The position numbers and the translations under genes are program-made. From NCBI GenBank assembly GCA_003049465.1, contig PYSS01000138.1:1-64000 (forward strand): DNA of 64,000 nucleotides, written 5' to 3'. The notes below the pieces were generated by a model, which worked only from the letters and a program-made list of their open reading frames with translations, searched no databases and was not told the origin of the DNA. This stretch comes from Magnaporthiopsis rhizophila. Its lineage: Eukaryota > Ascomycota > Sordariomycetes > Magnaporthales > Magnaporthaceae. Positions 1 through 12,378 of the stretch are shown in pieces; position 1 is the first letter of the stretch, and each line of letters begins with the position of its first letter.

Positions 1-876
1 GGGCCGAGCCGAATTCGCGTGCCGATAGTGGGCTTTTCGTTTGTCTCCCACAGTTCCTTGCCTATTTTGAAAAGAAAAAGAAAATGTGGAGAGCTCGTCA
101 ACCGAACGTGGGTGAAGATCAAACCAGAGGTTGTGCGCCAGTCCCCTGTTTACCGAGAACTGGTAAATTACTGCAAAAACTCGCACCAGTCAGTTATCGT
201 CACATCATGCCAAAGCGTCACCAAGGAAAAATATCGACTAAACCGTTCCCAGATAGGCAACTAAATCAAGAGACCCATCACCATCATGTGCCATCGAACG
301 TCTTTATTCCTTCCGTTCCGTCATGCACGCTTCGGAAACAACTACTGTACGTACCAAGGCCAAGACCCATTCCTGTATATGACCCATTAAAACATTTGTC
401 CCAAGCGCGCCCTTTCCAGAAATCATCAACGCCATGCCAAGACAGAGAATGTGTGCCTGTAAATGAGAGTGTGTGCCAATGTGCCAGACAGCCTGTCGAG
501 GCTGTTTCCCCTACGAAAAGGGGCGGTAGACTTGCTAGTCCGCAAGAACAGAGTAGACGAGGGAAAAAAAAAAAAAAAAAAAAGACGAAAATGAGAAACC
601 CAGAAATGAAACCCCCCAGAAAATGTTGAGAATAAAGAGATAGGTGAGAACCGTGAGTGTGATAGGGAAGTTGGCCAGCTCCAAATAAAGACTGTGAAGA
701 AAGGAAATCAATGATGCCGCCACCTGATTGCGCTGTCCCGCAATATCCAGCTGAATGAGAGAGAAGAAAGGAATGCTTGGAAAGAAAAAAGGGTAGGAAA
801 AAAAAAGTACAATAATAATATGATACATGAAGTGAAGGCATGTTCCTGTAGCGATGGAAATCGGCCTACAAGACCT
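1..876. other. Noncoding left edge and 3' flank of the MADS-box gene
   Basis: No open frame here has an ATG start with protein-like composition. The longest frames are low-complexity, and one runs through a 20-base A tract near 563-582. The part next to 877 is probably the 3' untranslated region and terminator of the minus-strand MADS-box gene. Confidence 0.55.
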
Positions 877-3149
877 TTACGAGTCCACCTTGACTCTCTT
901 GGGCTCGTTGGCGGCAGTGGCATCCATAGCCCCAGTGTTCGAGTCGTGGTGGGCGGCCAGGTGGTCGGGGCTCTTCCTCTTGTTGTTGTTGATAGCCACC
1001 GCCGCGAGGTTCGTGTTGCTGTTGTGGTTGTCGTCCCTCAGGAAGCTGGGGCCACTGCCGACAACCGGAGTGGCAAAGTTCAGCGGACTCGGCAGCGTGT
1101 TGTTGTTGTCGCCGCCCCGGAAGTTCCACTCGGGGTAGAAGCTCGAAGGGCTGGGCAGGAAATCGGTGTTGAGGAACCGCGACGGCAGGGCTGACACTGG
1201 CGTGTCCATGTTCATGCCCGTGCCGCCCTGGAGCTGCTGCGGCGGCCTGCGCGCGAACGGGTTCGGCGGGCCAGTCGCCCCTGCTGAGAGCAGTGCGGAC
1301 GCTGACGGAGACGGAGGTGGCAGGACCATGCTTGAGTTGGAGTGCGAGTCATTCTGGCGTGTCGATTGCGACGTTGCGTCTGTCGAGTGCCCTCCCCGCG
1401 GCGAGGAGGCTGACTCGGCAGTCACGCTAGTCCCATCGTCCGACTGCTCGTCCGGGATCTGCACCTTGAGACGCGGCCGTGGCCCACCAGCCCGCAGGCT
1501 GTTGGATCGCGATGGGGGCGTGAAGCCCGCCGTCTCGGGCAGCGAAGAGATGGACGCGCGGCCAGCCCTGTGGAACGTCTGCGAAGTCTCGGCACGTTTG
1601 GGAGGCGGCGGCGACGAGGTAGTGCCGTTGGTCTTGGCCGGTGCGGCCTGGATTGCACCTCCGTCCAGAGACGTCGACCGGCCGACAGACGGCGGGCTCT
1701 TGTCCGTCTTTGCCGGCTCCGAGTGGAACGCAGCCAAGTGCTGACTCAGGATAGACCGGTTCTCGTCAATGGGCGTAAAGATGCTGTGCTGCTTCTGGCG
1801 GGGCAGCTTCTTCACACCCGTGTCCAGCAGCGAGGTTTGCGGGATGATGCGTTCCTGTGGTTCCGTCTTGATCTCGATGGGCGCCGGTGGCGGTGGCAAC
1901 GATCGCGCCTGCTCTGGCTGCTGCTGTTGTTGCTGAGGCTGTGGCTGAGGCGGCGGAGGCTCGTGGATGATGGGCGGCTGTGGCGGGCTGTTGATGTGCG
2001 GATGCGGCGGCTGTGGCGGTTGCTGTTGTTGCGGCTGCTGCTGCGGCTGCTGCTGGGGCAAGCTGTCGACCATCTGCTGAGGCGAGCTGTGCACGAGATG
2101 CTGAGGGGGAGGAGGCGACGTGTGGGGAACATGCTGGGGAGGCATCTGCGGCAGCTGCGAGGGATGCGCCTGTGGCGGAGAAACCGAGTGCCTGTGGATT
2201 GAAGGAGCATGATGAGGAGGCTGCTGGGCGTTGTGAGGGAAGCTGGGCGGCATAGACGCGCGCCTCTGCTCCTCAAGATAATGCATCTGGTGCTGGTGCG
2301 CAGGCTGCGGCGGCTGCTGGGCGTACGGAGGGTATTGTGGTCCAGGGGCCATCTGAGGTGGCACGTGCGGCGCCATGGTCGTTGGGTTTTGGGGACCGTA
2401 CATTGCGGGCTGCGGGACGAACGCGAAGCCGTTAACCTGCTGTCCTGGCGGAGGCGACGGTACGACGGGCTTGCCCATCATGCGCCGCATGTCCCCGCGG
2501 GATGGCGGCCTAGATCCCATTTGAGGCTGGGGCGTGTGTTGGCGTTGTACTGCGTGCGCATGAGGGGTGAACTGCACGCCGTTGGGGATCGGTGGCGATG
2601 CCGAAGGAGTGTGATGCCTCATGTGCGGAACGAATGGCTGCTGGCCCTGGAAGTGAGGTGGAAGCATGTGCGCATCCATGGAATTCTGGCGCGGGGGCGT
2701 GCCGTCGGCGTCATCATCCTCGTCGTCGTCGGCGCCTCCGTTGAAGTCCGAAGGACCCTTGTGCTCTGTTGCGCCGCCATGCTATTGCGAGAAACCGGGT
2801 TAGCTTCCATCGCATTTGGGGGGGGCAAAACCGCTCTCTGTGGATTGCTAGGGCTGGAGTGACTCACGAAGGTGTATCTTGTGATGAGCTCTCGCATATC
2901 ACCCGAAGAGTACTCGTAAAGCTTCTTGTTGGTGCCGAAGATGAAAACTGCAACGTCTACTGAGCAGAGAACAGAAAGCTCGTGCGCCTTCTTGAACAGA
3001 CCACCCTTGCGCTTGAGAAAGGTGCTATCAAAGAGAGAAAATGTCAGCTCGAGGAACCATGACATCGACGGTCTGGGAAGAGGATGCGCCTACACGGAGC
3101 GATTCCTGTCATCCTTGATCGCCTTGATCTCGATCTTTCTGCGACCCAT
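877..3149 (-). CDS. rlmA: MADS-box transcription factor, Rlm1/RlmA (MEF2-like) type
   Basis: Spliced model: exons 3149-3094, 3024-2868 and 2781-877 (705 aa). Seen: the first exon encodes MGRRKIEIKAIKDDRNRS, joined across a phase-2 intron (donor GTAGGC, acceptor GATAG) to TFLKRKGGLFKKAHELSVLC, which is a complete MADS box at residues 1-57. The second junction joins RYTF to HGGATEHKGPSDFNGG, followed by an acidic stretch. The remainder is Pro/Gln/Ser-rich, with Gln/Pro runs at about residues 311-360, and ends in a basic PKRVKVDS. Known: fungal MEF2-type MADS proteins of this form (yeast Rlm1, Aspergillus RlmA, Magnaporthe Mig1) act in the nucleus downstream of the cell-wall-integrity MAP kinase and affect wall stress responses and, in pathogens, infection. 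Inference: same role here. The gene has a very long intergenic region upstream, which would suit complex regulation. The family is certain; the symbol is by similarity. Confidence 0.93.
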
Positions 3150-6100
3150 TTTGAAGAGCCTTTGGCGAGGCTAGGGACTGTAGGGGAAGCAGCGGCGAAT
3201 GCTGCGATGGGACTCCGTTGTGTGGAGAGCGCGAGGCCGAGGAGGCCTTTGTGAGCACGGCGTCAACCGTGTAACTGATGCTGGGGATCAACTCCAGAGA
3301 TGCGCTGAGCGGGGCGCAGACGAAGGAAACGAGATAGGGGCCAGCCAGGTAGGTGGGTATATAAATGGAAGAGAAGAGGAAGGAGATATCCAAAGTCAAG
3401 GGCCCTGTGCCGACGAGCTGGACAAGAGCTAGCTCTTATTTCTGGAGCTGGATGAAGGACAGTGGGGGGGAAACTGGCCGGGCTAGGGAACGTGCAAGCC
3501 GTCCGGGGAAAATAAGGAAAGGGGAGTGGGTGCCGTCAAGAGGCGTGATCGATCGTGGACCGAACAAACAGCTGGCTGGCGGAGGCGTCGATGGAGCAGA
3601 GGTGGGCGGACGAGCTTTAGTTTTTGTACCGACGCCGTCGCGACAAGCAGGGGGGACCAGCAGCGGGATTGGCAATGGAATGGCCCAAAGCGGCAGTGTG
3701 GACCAGCGCGCAATACAAGGCTACGAACGGCCTGCGATGTGGTATATCACAGGCGATCGATATCGTGCTTTTTTGTGCGCGCTGCAAGATGATAACGGGG
3801 CTGATGTGTGTCCAAAAATAGGGACGCTGTGGTCTAGGGTGGCAGAAGTGATGGGGGAAAGGACAAGCTGCGGGAACAGTCTGTCGGGGCGGTGGGCGAG
3901 GAAAAGGAGAAAAAAAAAAAAAAAATTAAAAAGAAAATGGAAAAAAGAAATGGAAAAATGGGTGGGGTGAGGGGGTCACAGTGGGCCGGGGTACCCTGCC
4001 GACCAAGCGACAGGGTGCTGAAAGGACGAGGGTCGGTTTGCCAGCCCCACTCGCCCGGGTGGGGAAACAAATGAGCAGCCTGTCCGCTGAAGGTTTCTCG
4101 CTAGCTGTGCCTACCAAGTTGTGTCCAGCCGATTGGCTTCCCTCGTTGTTCCTGAAGGAGTCAAGAGAACGGAGCACAGATACCGACATCCTAAGGAAAC
4201 ATTACATAAGTATAGTCAATCAACAGCCAGATACCTCGGGTCTTACCTAGGTATCCAGGCGCGAGTGGTTCGGGGTTTGAAAGTTGCTGCCAGTGACCCT
4301 TGTCAGCTTCGCAATCGTGGGTGGCCCCTGTCTGCTTGCTGCGTGGACTTGCTCAGCGTCCGGCCCGCCTGCTCCCAGTCACAGGGACGTGCGCGCGAAG
4401 CAGGCAGATCTGCGCGTATGATGTGCACTTTTCCAAAGGAGGAATCGTGCCTCCATTCTGCTGGGACCCATATCCGGCTTGGCTTGACAGGCCGAGACCT
4501 GACGTTTGCGGACGAGCCAGCAAAGAGCAAAAGGAGCGAAGCCTGCTTGGGACTAGCTTGGGTTCTTTTTTTTTTTTTTCTTTGTTCCTTACTTTTTTTT
4601 TTTTTCCCTACCAGCACAGTACGCTTTGTCATTTTGCCTACGTGGTACCTACCCAGGTAGGTACCTCCTCAGGTTCTCCCTGCTTGCCAAGTTGGTGCCA
4701 CGGCCTGGCTTCTAGAAACCGAATTACCCGGGGGCCTAGGTCATTCCTGGCAGACGTGACTCTGACGGGAGGAGAGGTTCCATTTGTCGCACGCTCTCTC
4801 CGTCTTGTCCCAACCCGTACTGCCACTGATACCGTGCGATCGACCAAAACGGTGACGGCCATGTCACCAGTGCATTATCCATTGCGGCAAAAGACTCTAG
4901 AAATAAAGAGGCTGTTGGGACAGCACTGCGTTGGCTGCTATTATTGTCTATATCCCCTGCGCCTATGCACGCGCTGGTCTGCATACATAGAAATAAACTT
5001 ACAACACATGTAGGTAGAAATACATCTCATCGCTCACCTAGTACCTTATACAGGCAGCTTAAAATCTGGATAAGCTTCGCGGGCGGGTTCGCACAGCCCG
5101 ACAAGGGACCCAGGCGGTGCGCTGAAGGAGGACAGCAGTTGTCTCGCATCACTTCTCCACCGTCGCGTCGCATCAAGGGCCGTCTCTCAATTGCGCCAAG
5201 GCTGTGTCAAGAATGGCATGGCCCCTGCTCGTCTCTTTTGACAAATGGAGCCGAGTCTGGGACGGCTTCCCCACCCCTTGAGGGACGACTGGATGCGGCA
5301 AAGAAATGAATCCGATGCCTGGAGCGATCCTCGATGTTGTGCCCACCACTCTTCTTTCTTTCTTTCTTTTTTAGCCACATTCGGCCGTCGGTTGCATGCC
5401 TGGTCGATCACCGTATGCATAAATCGAAAACAAAACACTGCCGAGGTGTTGTTGACGCTTTGAGCAGTTCCAGATCCGAGTTACCAGCAGTTTCCAGCTG
5501 TTCCATCGATAACTGCTCATGCTGCATCTAGCTAGGTAAACAGATACGCACACACCGGTGCAATGTTCCATCGGTCTCGGCCGAACCTTCAGCGTCGCCT
5601 GCGTCGCGTCGCGGCCTGGCCAAAGTTTGTCTTTCGTATCATCATCAGTCCCGTTGCTGCTAGAATGGGGCAGCGGGATATGGGAGGAGGGGCAGAACAG
5701 CCTGATGTTTTGTGCTCGGACTTGGGCGGTCCTGTCGCTGTCCACGCCGGCTGGGCTGGGGTAAGATAAACAGGACCACCTACGACGACACCTTGACTCT
5801 TGAAGCAAACACATTGAGAGGAACGGGCAGTTTAATCGCCCGATTGTATACGTGTCTTGTACGGTAGGTGTATGTATACAGTGTATGGGTGGGTGGGTGG
5901 TGCCCGGGTAAATTCTCTTTCCTTGTCACTGGCTGGCTGCCAAAGAGGCAACTCCAGGAGTACCCCGTCTGCAGCCCAAATTTGGTATTTAGGTGTGTGC
6001 CGTCCGGCTGCTTATTGATATTAACCCCGCCTACCCAGTAGGCGTCAAACTTGGCAGATCCTAGGAAAACCCTTCCCAGACTGCCGGTTCAGTGCGCCGA

Positions 6101-9100
6101 TGAAAACCACATGAAAGACCCAAAAGGCGTCCCCCAGGGTCGCGTATCAGGAATGCGCTGCTCAGTGGGGACGCTGTCGCAGGTTCGTAGCATGCGGACG
6201 AAGCCTATGTGCCCTGACGAGATGAACGACGTGCCTTTTAGAGTTTGTTTTCCTTTCCTTCCTTCTAATGCCACCTAGCGAGCCGTGCACATTCAGGGCC
6301 CGCCCGCCGTATTAGGTATCTGATCTTCCTCGGGGAACGGAACGGATGGACGCAACGGCGGCGGCCAGTCGCGAGGGCCGAATCCTCATGGATGGCTGCA
6401 CGGTAATACGTGCCTGAGCCGTGCGTCATGGGAGCCGCGTTGCCGTCTGGACCCTGTTAAGAAAAAAAAAAAAAAAAGAAAAAAATCAGCCATTCGGGTT
6501 CGGGTCGTCACTTTGGGGGCCTTTCGTCCTGCTGTAAGAGTCGTTGAAAATTTCCCGACGTGGAATGGCTTCTTGCAGAGCCTCCCCCACCACACCACCC
6601 TCTGGGGGGTTCGTTTCAACTTGCTCTGTGCTGACTGCCACCCGCCATCTGCCATCTGCCATCTCACCTCGGACGCACCCTTGACCCCAGAACGCCATGG
6701 ACGGATGCAGAACGAGTCTGACAAAAATAATAACCCACTGCCAGCTGCAATGGCACCATCTGTCCGTTCGTGAGATTGCATCTTTGACTGGCCCGGGTCC
6801 GCCTTGACTAAGAGGCCGCCAAGAGGCGTGTCATAACGTCTCCCCCCATCTCCCCGGCTCCCGCAGCCACACATGTCAGTTTCCTCTGGTATAGTACCCG
6901 GCAGATCGTTCCTCTATGCTTGGCAATCAATATTCCGTGATTTTCAAACAACGGCGTCGCCGACGTCTGAGCGTCACAGATGTGCGCCCCTGGTTGCCGA
7001 TCACATCTAGCGCCCGCCATGATATCTTGTGTCACCGTTTCCCATCCGTCGCGATGTAAACAAAGTTCGACTGCCAAGCCCAAAACAACCATGACCCTTC
7101 CATCAGGGGTCGAGATGTGCAACTAGTGGGTGGTTGCTTTAACAGAAATGCTACCGATACCTGTCTCGGGGCCACCAGGCTGCAGACTGCAGGGAAAGCA
7201 AACATGCCAAACCCTTGATGGGCGACAGCGCTAGCACCAGAAGAATAATGATGGCGGGTCAATGTTGGCGGTCTAGGTCCGTCGATCCCGCAGCTCTCTC
7301 AGGCGAGGGGCCCGTTGAAACGCTAGATTCTCGCTCGCGAAGAACCCCACGAAATGCAAGCGCTCGATGTGCCTGGATGCGTGTTCCCACATGTGGATGA
7401 TCGAGCCTCAAGGCTCACGTGTACTGTACCTTGCCCACATATCTCGGAGGAAATGCACACACACGCACACACCACACACCCGCATTTAGGATTTTCCCTC
7501 CAGATGATGCACATAAACACACGCCACGCCGCCAGGGACCGAGTAGCTTAAATCCAAATGTAGAAACAGATTTCGGCTGGGTGCGCATGCGTACATACAG
7601 GGCATGCCACCGGCCGCAAACGCCGTTTTCCTTCCCCACAGAGATGCCTATACGGGTATGGACGGTTTGTCGGTGAAACATTTGGTGGGCCAATCTAAAT
7701 GCCGCATGAAGGGGAAAAGGTTGGCTTTGGCCTCTTATCGGCCGGGCAGCCGGGCTCGCTCGGGCGGGCGCTTATGCGGCTGACAGGCCCGCGATTCTTG
7801 CAAGACTCGTGGCGGGCTGCCATGGTATTGTGCAGACCGAGCATGGAAGGCAGCTAGCTGGGCACGCAGAAAGTGGTACATTACAGGTAGGGCAGGCCAC
7901 CGAGAGAACGAGAAGGGTATTTTTAGAAACATGTCTGCTTGAAGGCGGGCCAATCAGCTGCCAACCCCCGCTGCGGGGTATCGAAATCGACTTGGCAGCA
8001 CCAATCTTCCACCTCCACCTCAAAGCAAGCTAGCAATGAAGGCCCGATCAAGTTCTCCAAAAGATGTTCTGCACATTTCCCGTCGCTTGCCAGCCAATGC
8101 GACCCAGACGACTACCTACCCACCAATCTACCGACATGCGGGTATCATCTGGGCTATCTCACCTACCGGACAGAGAGCCGCTGCTGGCGCGATCGAGTGT
8201 CCAAAAATAACTCTTTCCCTCACCACTCGCGCTTACGCACACCTACCACCGAACCCAACCACCAAAAACCAAACGCACTGCGACCCTACCTTACCCTTTC
8301 TAGAAAGATTCAACGATAGGCTCACATGACCTACCAACCCAACCCGTCGCCTTATCCATGACCGCTTCTTTTTTTTTTCTTTTTTTTTTCCAGCTCCCCC
8401 TGGTTTCCCCTCGTGTCCGAGATGGGCACATACCAGATTACAGATTCCCATTGTCACTCTCCTCCAGGAGACAGACCGACATTGAGGTCGCAGGAGAGGG
8501 TCCGTCCTAAACATAACATCAGTCAATATATCGGACACGCGTAGGATCACTTCCCCAAGCGCCTGCTACCCTATGGACGAGCTGGTGGTTACAGACAGTG
8601 TCGTCATACTGCCATGTTTCCAAACGGTTTGCTTGGTACGTTCCCTATTCGTTACTTTCTGTGAAACCACTTCTCTTCCTTTGCGATGGTCCAAAACATT
8701 TATCGTGGGATTATGTATGTGCATCACAGGAAAAAACAAAAAAAAAAAAAAACAAACCTTACCAGCAGTTGTCTGAGCTCACTCTACGTGACGCAGGAAC
8801 CGCAGTAGGAAAAATGTAGCAGATGCGTACAAAATCACCCCTAGGCGACCTCCCGTCGCCAGGCACAAAGACGCAGCCAGCCCTCCCTTCCAGCTCCTCG
8901 GGAGTCCCCTTTTCTTGGCATGCCATCATCCCATCAGCCCGGTGCCACTCAACGGCGCGCGGGTGGCGGGTGGTTCCTAAAAAAAGATTCAAGGTTTTCT
9001 GAGACCTGCGTCGACTCCCTTCCCTTCCCCTCCACGATCGTACAGCTACATGCATCCAACGTCCACATTTTCGTGCAGCCGTCCAATCGTAGCCTGCCCT

Positions 9101-12100
9101 TCGGTCATCACCCCTCTCGCTAGCTCCTAACGGCCGATTTCGCACACACCCCATGCACACCGAGGTAGGTATCCGCACAAAGGGCCTAAGACGCCTGCAA
9201 CAAGTGGCCCTTCGCCCTGTCCAAAAAAACACTATCGGTGCCGCAGAGCCGCCTGACGGTTCCTGGGAAACGGCAGCTGCTGGTATGTAGGTACCTGCTT
9301 ACATGTGTGTGGGTTCAACCCATCCCGAATCCCACCCTCCCCTACCCGTGCTCCGTCCGCGAGAGGCCGCCCTTTCTTCTCCCTCGCGCTTCCAGTGTCA
9401 CACGCAGCCTCGCGCACCCTTCCGCGCCTAAGACATACTACTGCTTGCCCCTGGCCGGACCGCACACGCCCAAGGTCCGCTTCTCGTCTCCGGTGGGACC
9501 ATCTATATCATCGTCGTCCAAAAAAAGGGGCCGCGGCCGCGCGCTGTGTGGGACCCGCCGCATCTCGTGTGTAGCAATCTCCCTTTTTAGCAGCTGACTT
9601 GACCCAACCGGGCAGCAAGCTCCCCTTTATCACCCATTTCCAAGTTCTGCCGTCTGATAATGATGTTTCTTGCTGGAGATTTGTATCAGCTCCAGCGCTT
9701 GTGAGGCACAGATGGACGGCCCCGGCGGCTGCGTTTGCTCGTAGTGACGATGTTGTTTTGCCCGGGGACCATGGCAGATGAGGGTGAGATGGGAATAGAA
9801 TAGGGAGGTGATTGTGATGTTCGGCGGGCGTGAGTAATACACATATCTGAACAGTGCGGAAAACAGATGGGGGAGATTTGCTCCATCATCGGCGCACGCC
9901 TCGCCGCTGGCTCTCATGGCACCGTGGCGTGGTCTGAGAGAGTAGCACCAGCCGGAAGAAGCTGCGCGTGTTCCGGGCGTAGAAGAATACCAATATCAAA
10001 ATCGTGGATACGACGGTGCCGGGACGGCGCTCAGATACGAAGCTGCAGTTTGATGAATGCCGGCTGGAACCCCGTCGACTGGAATCATCCTAGAAATGTC
10101 CTTTCCTGCTGCATATCCGTTGTCTGCCGTGGATTATTTCTAGGGTTCAAAGACACGACCACACGCTGAAATCACAACCTCATGGCCGCTAGAATGTTGA
10201 TTGCGCAAATGAACATGTTCGAAGGGGAAATCGTGTATGACATGTTGACACGGAGCAAGCCCCGGTTCTCGCCTACTAGTGTATAGGGGGCCTCCTGCCC
10301 CAGCTAGATGGGAGTTTTTCTCTCTCTTCCTCCCTCGGTCAACAACAAATCCTTTCTCAAGCGCCTAGGTATTGCACTGTGACACACATCTTGAGAGAGC
10401 GGCCAACCCGGTTGCACTGCACAGTGAACGGCACGATCGAGGCCTTAGCCTGCGACCTTGTGTGTAGTTGTGGATATCCCGAGCTGGACGCACGCAGACT
10501 AAAAACTTAGCTAGATGCTTTGGTCCGTTTTACCAGGGGTATTTGTTGTCTGTGTAGATATACCTAGTGTGGGTAGTGTTTGAATACATTAACCTAATGG
10601 GCCACTGCACTCGAAGAACATCTATCATCGCTGTTCGGGCCTGCCGTCGCGTCGGTTTCGAAAGCCGATCACCTACTTATCAGCAGTTTTCGGGAGGCTA
10701 CCAGCTTTGACAGGGGAAGGGGTAGTCGAGTGCAAGACGAGAGACGCCTTGCCGTAATTGACGCTGTCACCGCACGTCGCGACGTCGTCCGCGGTCCCCC
10801 CGACGACCGGGGCGAGAACGGGCGTCGTAGATAATCAAAGGCCCTCTGCGGCCGCCGGGTGCCGGTGCGAGGCGGTTCGCAGCGTTGTATTCCTGCGAGG
10901 CGTATAGGTTCATGTCTTATTCTGGGCCTCTTTCGTGGGTGCTTCACCCCGTCCCTTTTCGCCCGCTGGCTGCCCCCGCCCACTCCCACGGCACACATGC
11001 CGCCGGGGCATCGACTAGTAGAGTGAGCAATGATATGCAACGGGACAAAGTTAGTTTTTTTGTCCACAGTGACGGATTATGGGATATAATGTGGAGGTTG
11101 GATCTGATTGATTGCCCACGTGCTGCAATTTACACAAAAAAAAAAAAAAAAAAATTTTCTACCAAATCCGGCACCTTGGCTTTTCTCACGACCCTCTGTT
11201 TCGCAGCAATGGCCCGCTCCGGCCGTAGCTGGTTGATCTCCTTGTTGACCAGAGCAGTTCCTGTGCTTGTTTAACCTCCCCCGTCCCATCTTTTTGTGCT
11301 AGCCGTCGAGGTGTTAACAAGGGCAGAGACGGCAAGGTCTAGAATAAAATAAAACCTTCTATGGGAAATTTCAGTCTGAGATGAACTACCTTCCTCTCAA
11401 TCGAGAACGCTCCCTCCTGCCATTCGTTCAGCTCAGCGACGATCGGGTGGCGCCGCCCCATTACTATATTCTAGGCGTTAGAGGGACCGCTTTAGAGCCC
11501 CNNNNNNNNNNNNNNNNNNNNNNNNNNNNNNNNNNNNNNNNNNNNNNNNNNNNNNNTCCTCCCCCCCCCCCCCCCCCCCCATGGATCTGATATTGATATA
11601 TGACCATTGGAGGGAGATGTGTTGAGACGTGCGTCCTCCATCCCTGAGTGCCACACCTCCTCTCGCAATCCTCGCCGTGCAGTATTGACGACTACCTTTC
11701 ACTGATCTAGGAGGTAGTCAACTGGCAGACATTACTGCTTGTATACAATGGCCATCACAACGTCCGCCCAGATCAGGTCCAACCAGTCATCGGGGGGTAT
11801 GGTCCTCGAGGACATACTGTGCCCTTGATTAATGAGCGTGGTGACAGCTTCAGGATTCTTGGTGATCCTACGTCTTCGGGCCACTGCCGCACACAAGGAG
11901 TCGTTGTCTCCGTAACCAGCTACGACTTTTTCCACACGTTTCAACAATAACCTTCTGCTAAACTGCCGTCACCCCCCGCACCACAGCCTCATATTTCCCC
12001 AAGACCACGCTAAACAATAACAACTAGGGCAAACAGGGAGGTATCAGAAACAGCAAAGTAGACCTACCGAGGGTCTGGATAACACGGCCTCCCATCCGCC

Positions 12101-12378
12101 AGCATTATCCTGTTCCTCCAACTGTAGATTCAATATGGCCGCAGGCCGCAGGCAATTACTATTTTCTCACACTTCTCTTCATCGGCACTCGTCACAGAAC
12201 ACATATTACTCTACTAGTCTTGCTTTTGCTATCGTTTCTTTCAGGGACACTAGTATACAGCACCAACGCGTGTCGGGCAAATTCGTCTATCGCGGCTTTC
12301 AACTAGGAACAGAGCAGATGTCCGGGAAAAACAAGGAGCAAAGTCTTTGATGAGGGGGCTCCGCCTTGTACAGTTAGG
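3150..12378. other. 9.2-kb stretch without a convincing gene
   Basis: All frames here are short, mostly lack an ATG, and have biased compositions typical of chance frames. Contents seen: homopolymer A/T tracts (about 3910, 4567, 4592, 6463, 8368, 8741, 11138), copies of a TAGGTA/ACCTAC motif (4243, 4638-4670, 9160, 9287), a GGGT run at 5887, a CA-rich stretch at 7452-7480 and an assembly gap at 11502-11556. The part next to 3149 must hold the promoter and leader of the MADS-box gene. A weak coding-like frame at 11732-11947 is discussed under findings. Confidence 0.5.
11502..11556. other. Assembly gap (N run) beside a poly-C tract
   Basis: Fifty-five N characters followed by TCCT and then a run of C up to 11580. 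Gaps next to long C or G runs are typical of sequencing drop-out, so the true length here is unknown. Confidence 0.98.

Noticed and set aside
4300..5013. 237-codon plus-strand frame
   Set aside because: Crosses two T tracts, has no ATG at its head and random composition.
8036..8329. 97-codon plus-strand ORF starting with ATG
   Set aside because: Composition follows the local CCAAC/ACCTA-rich DNA; no domain or homologous pattern recognised.
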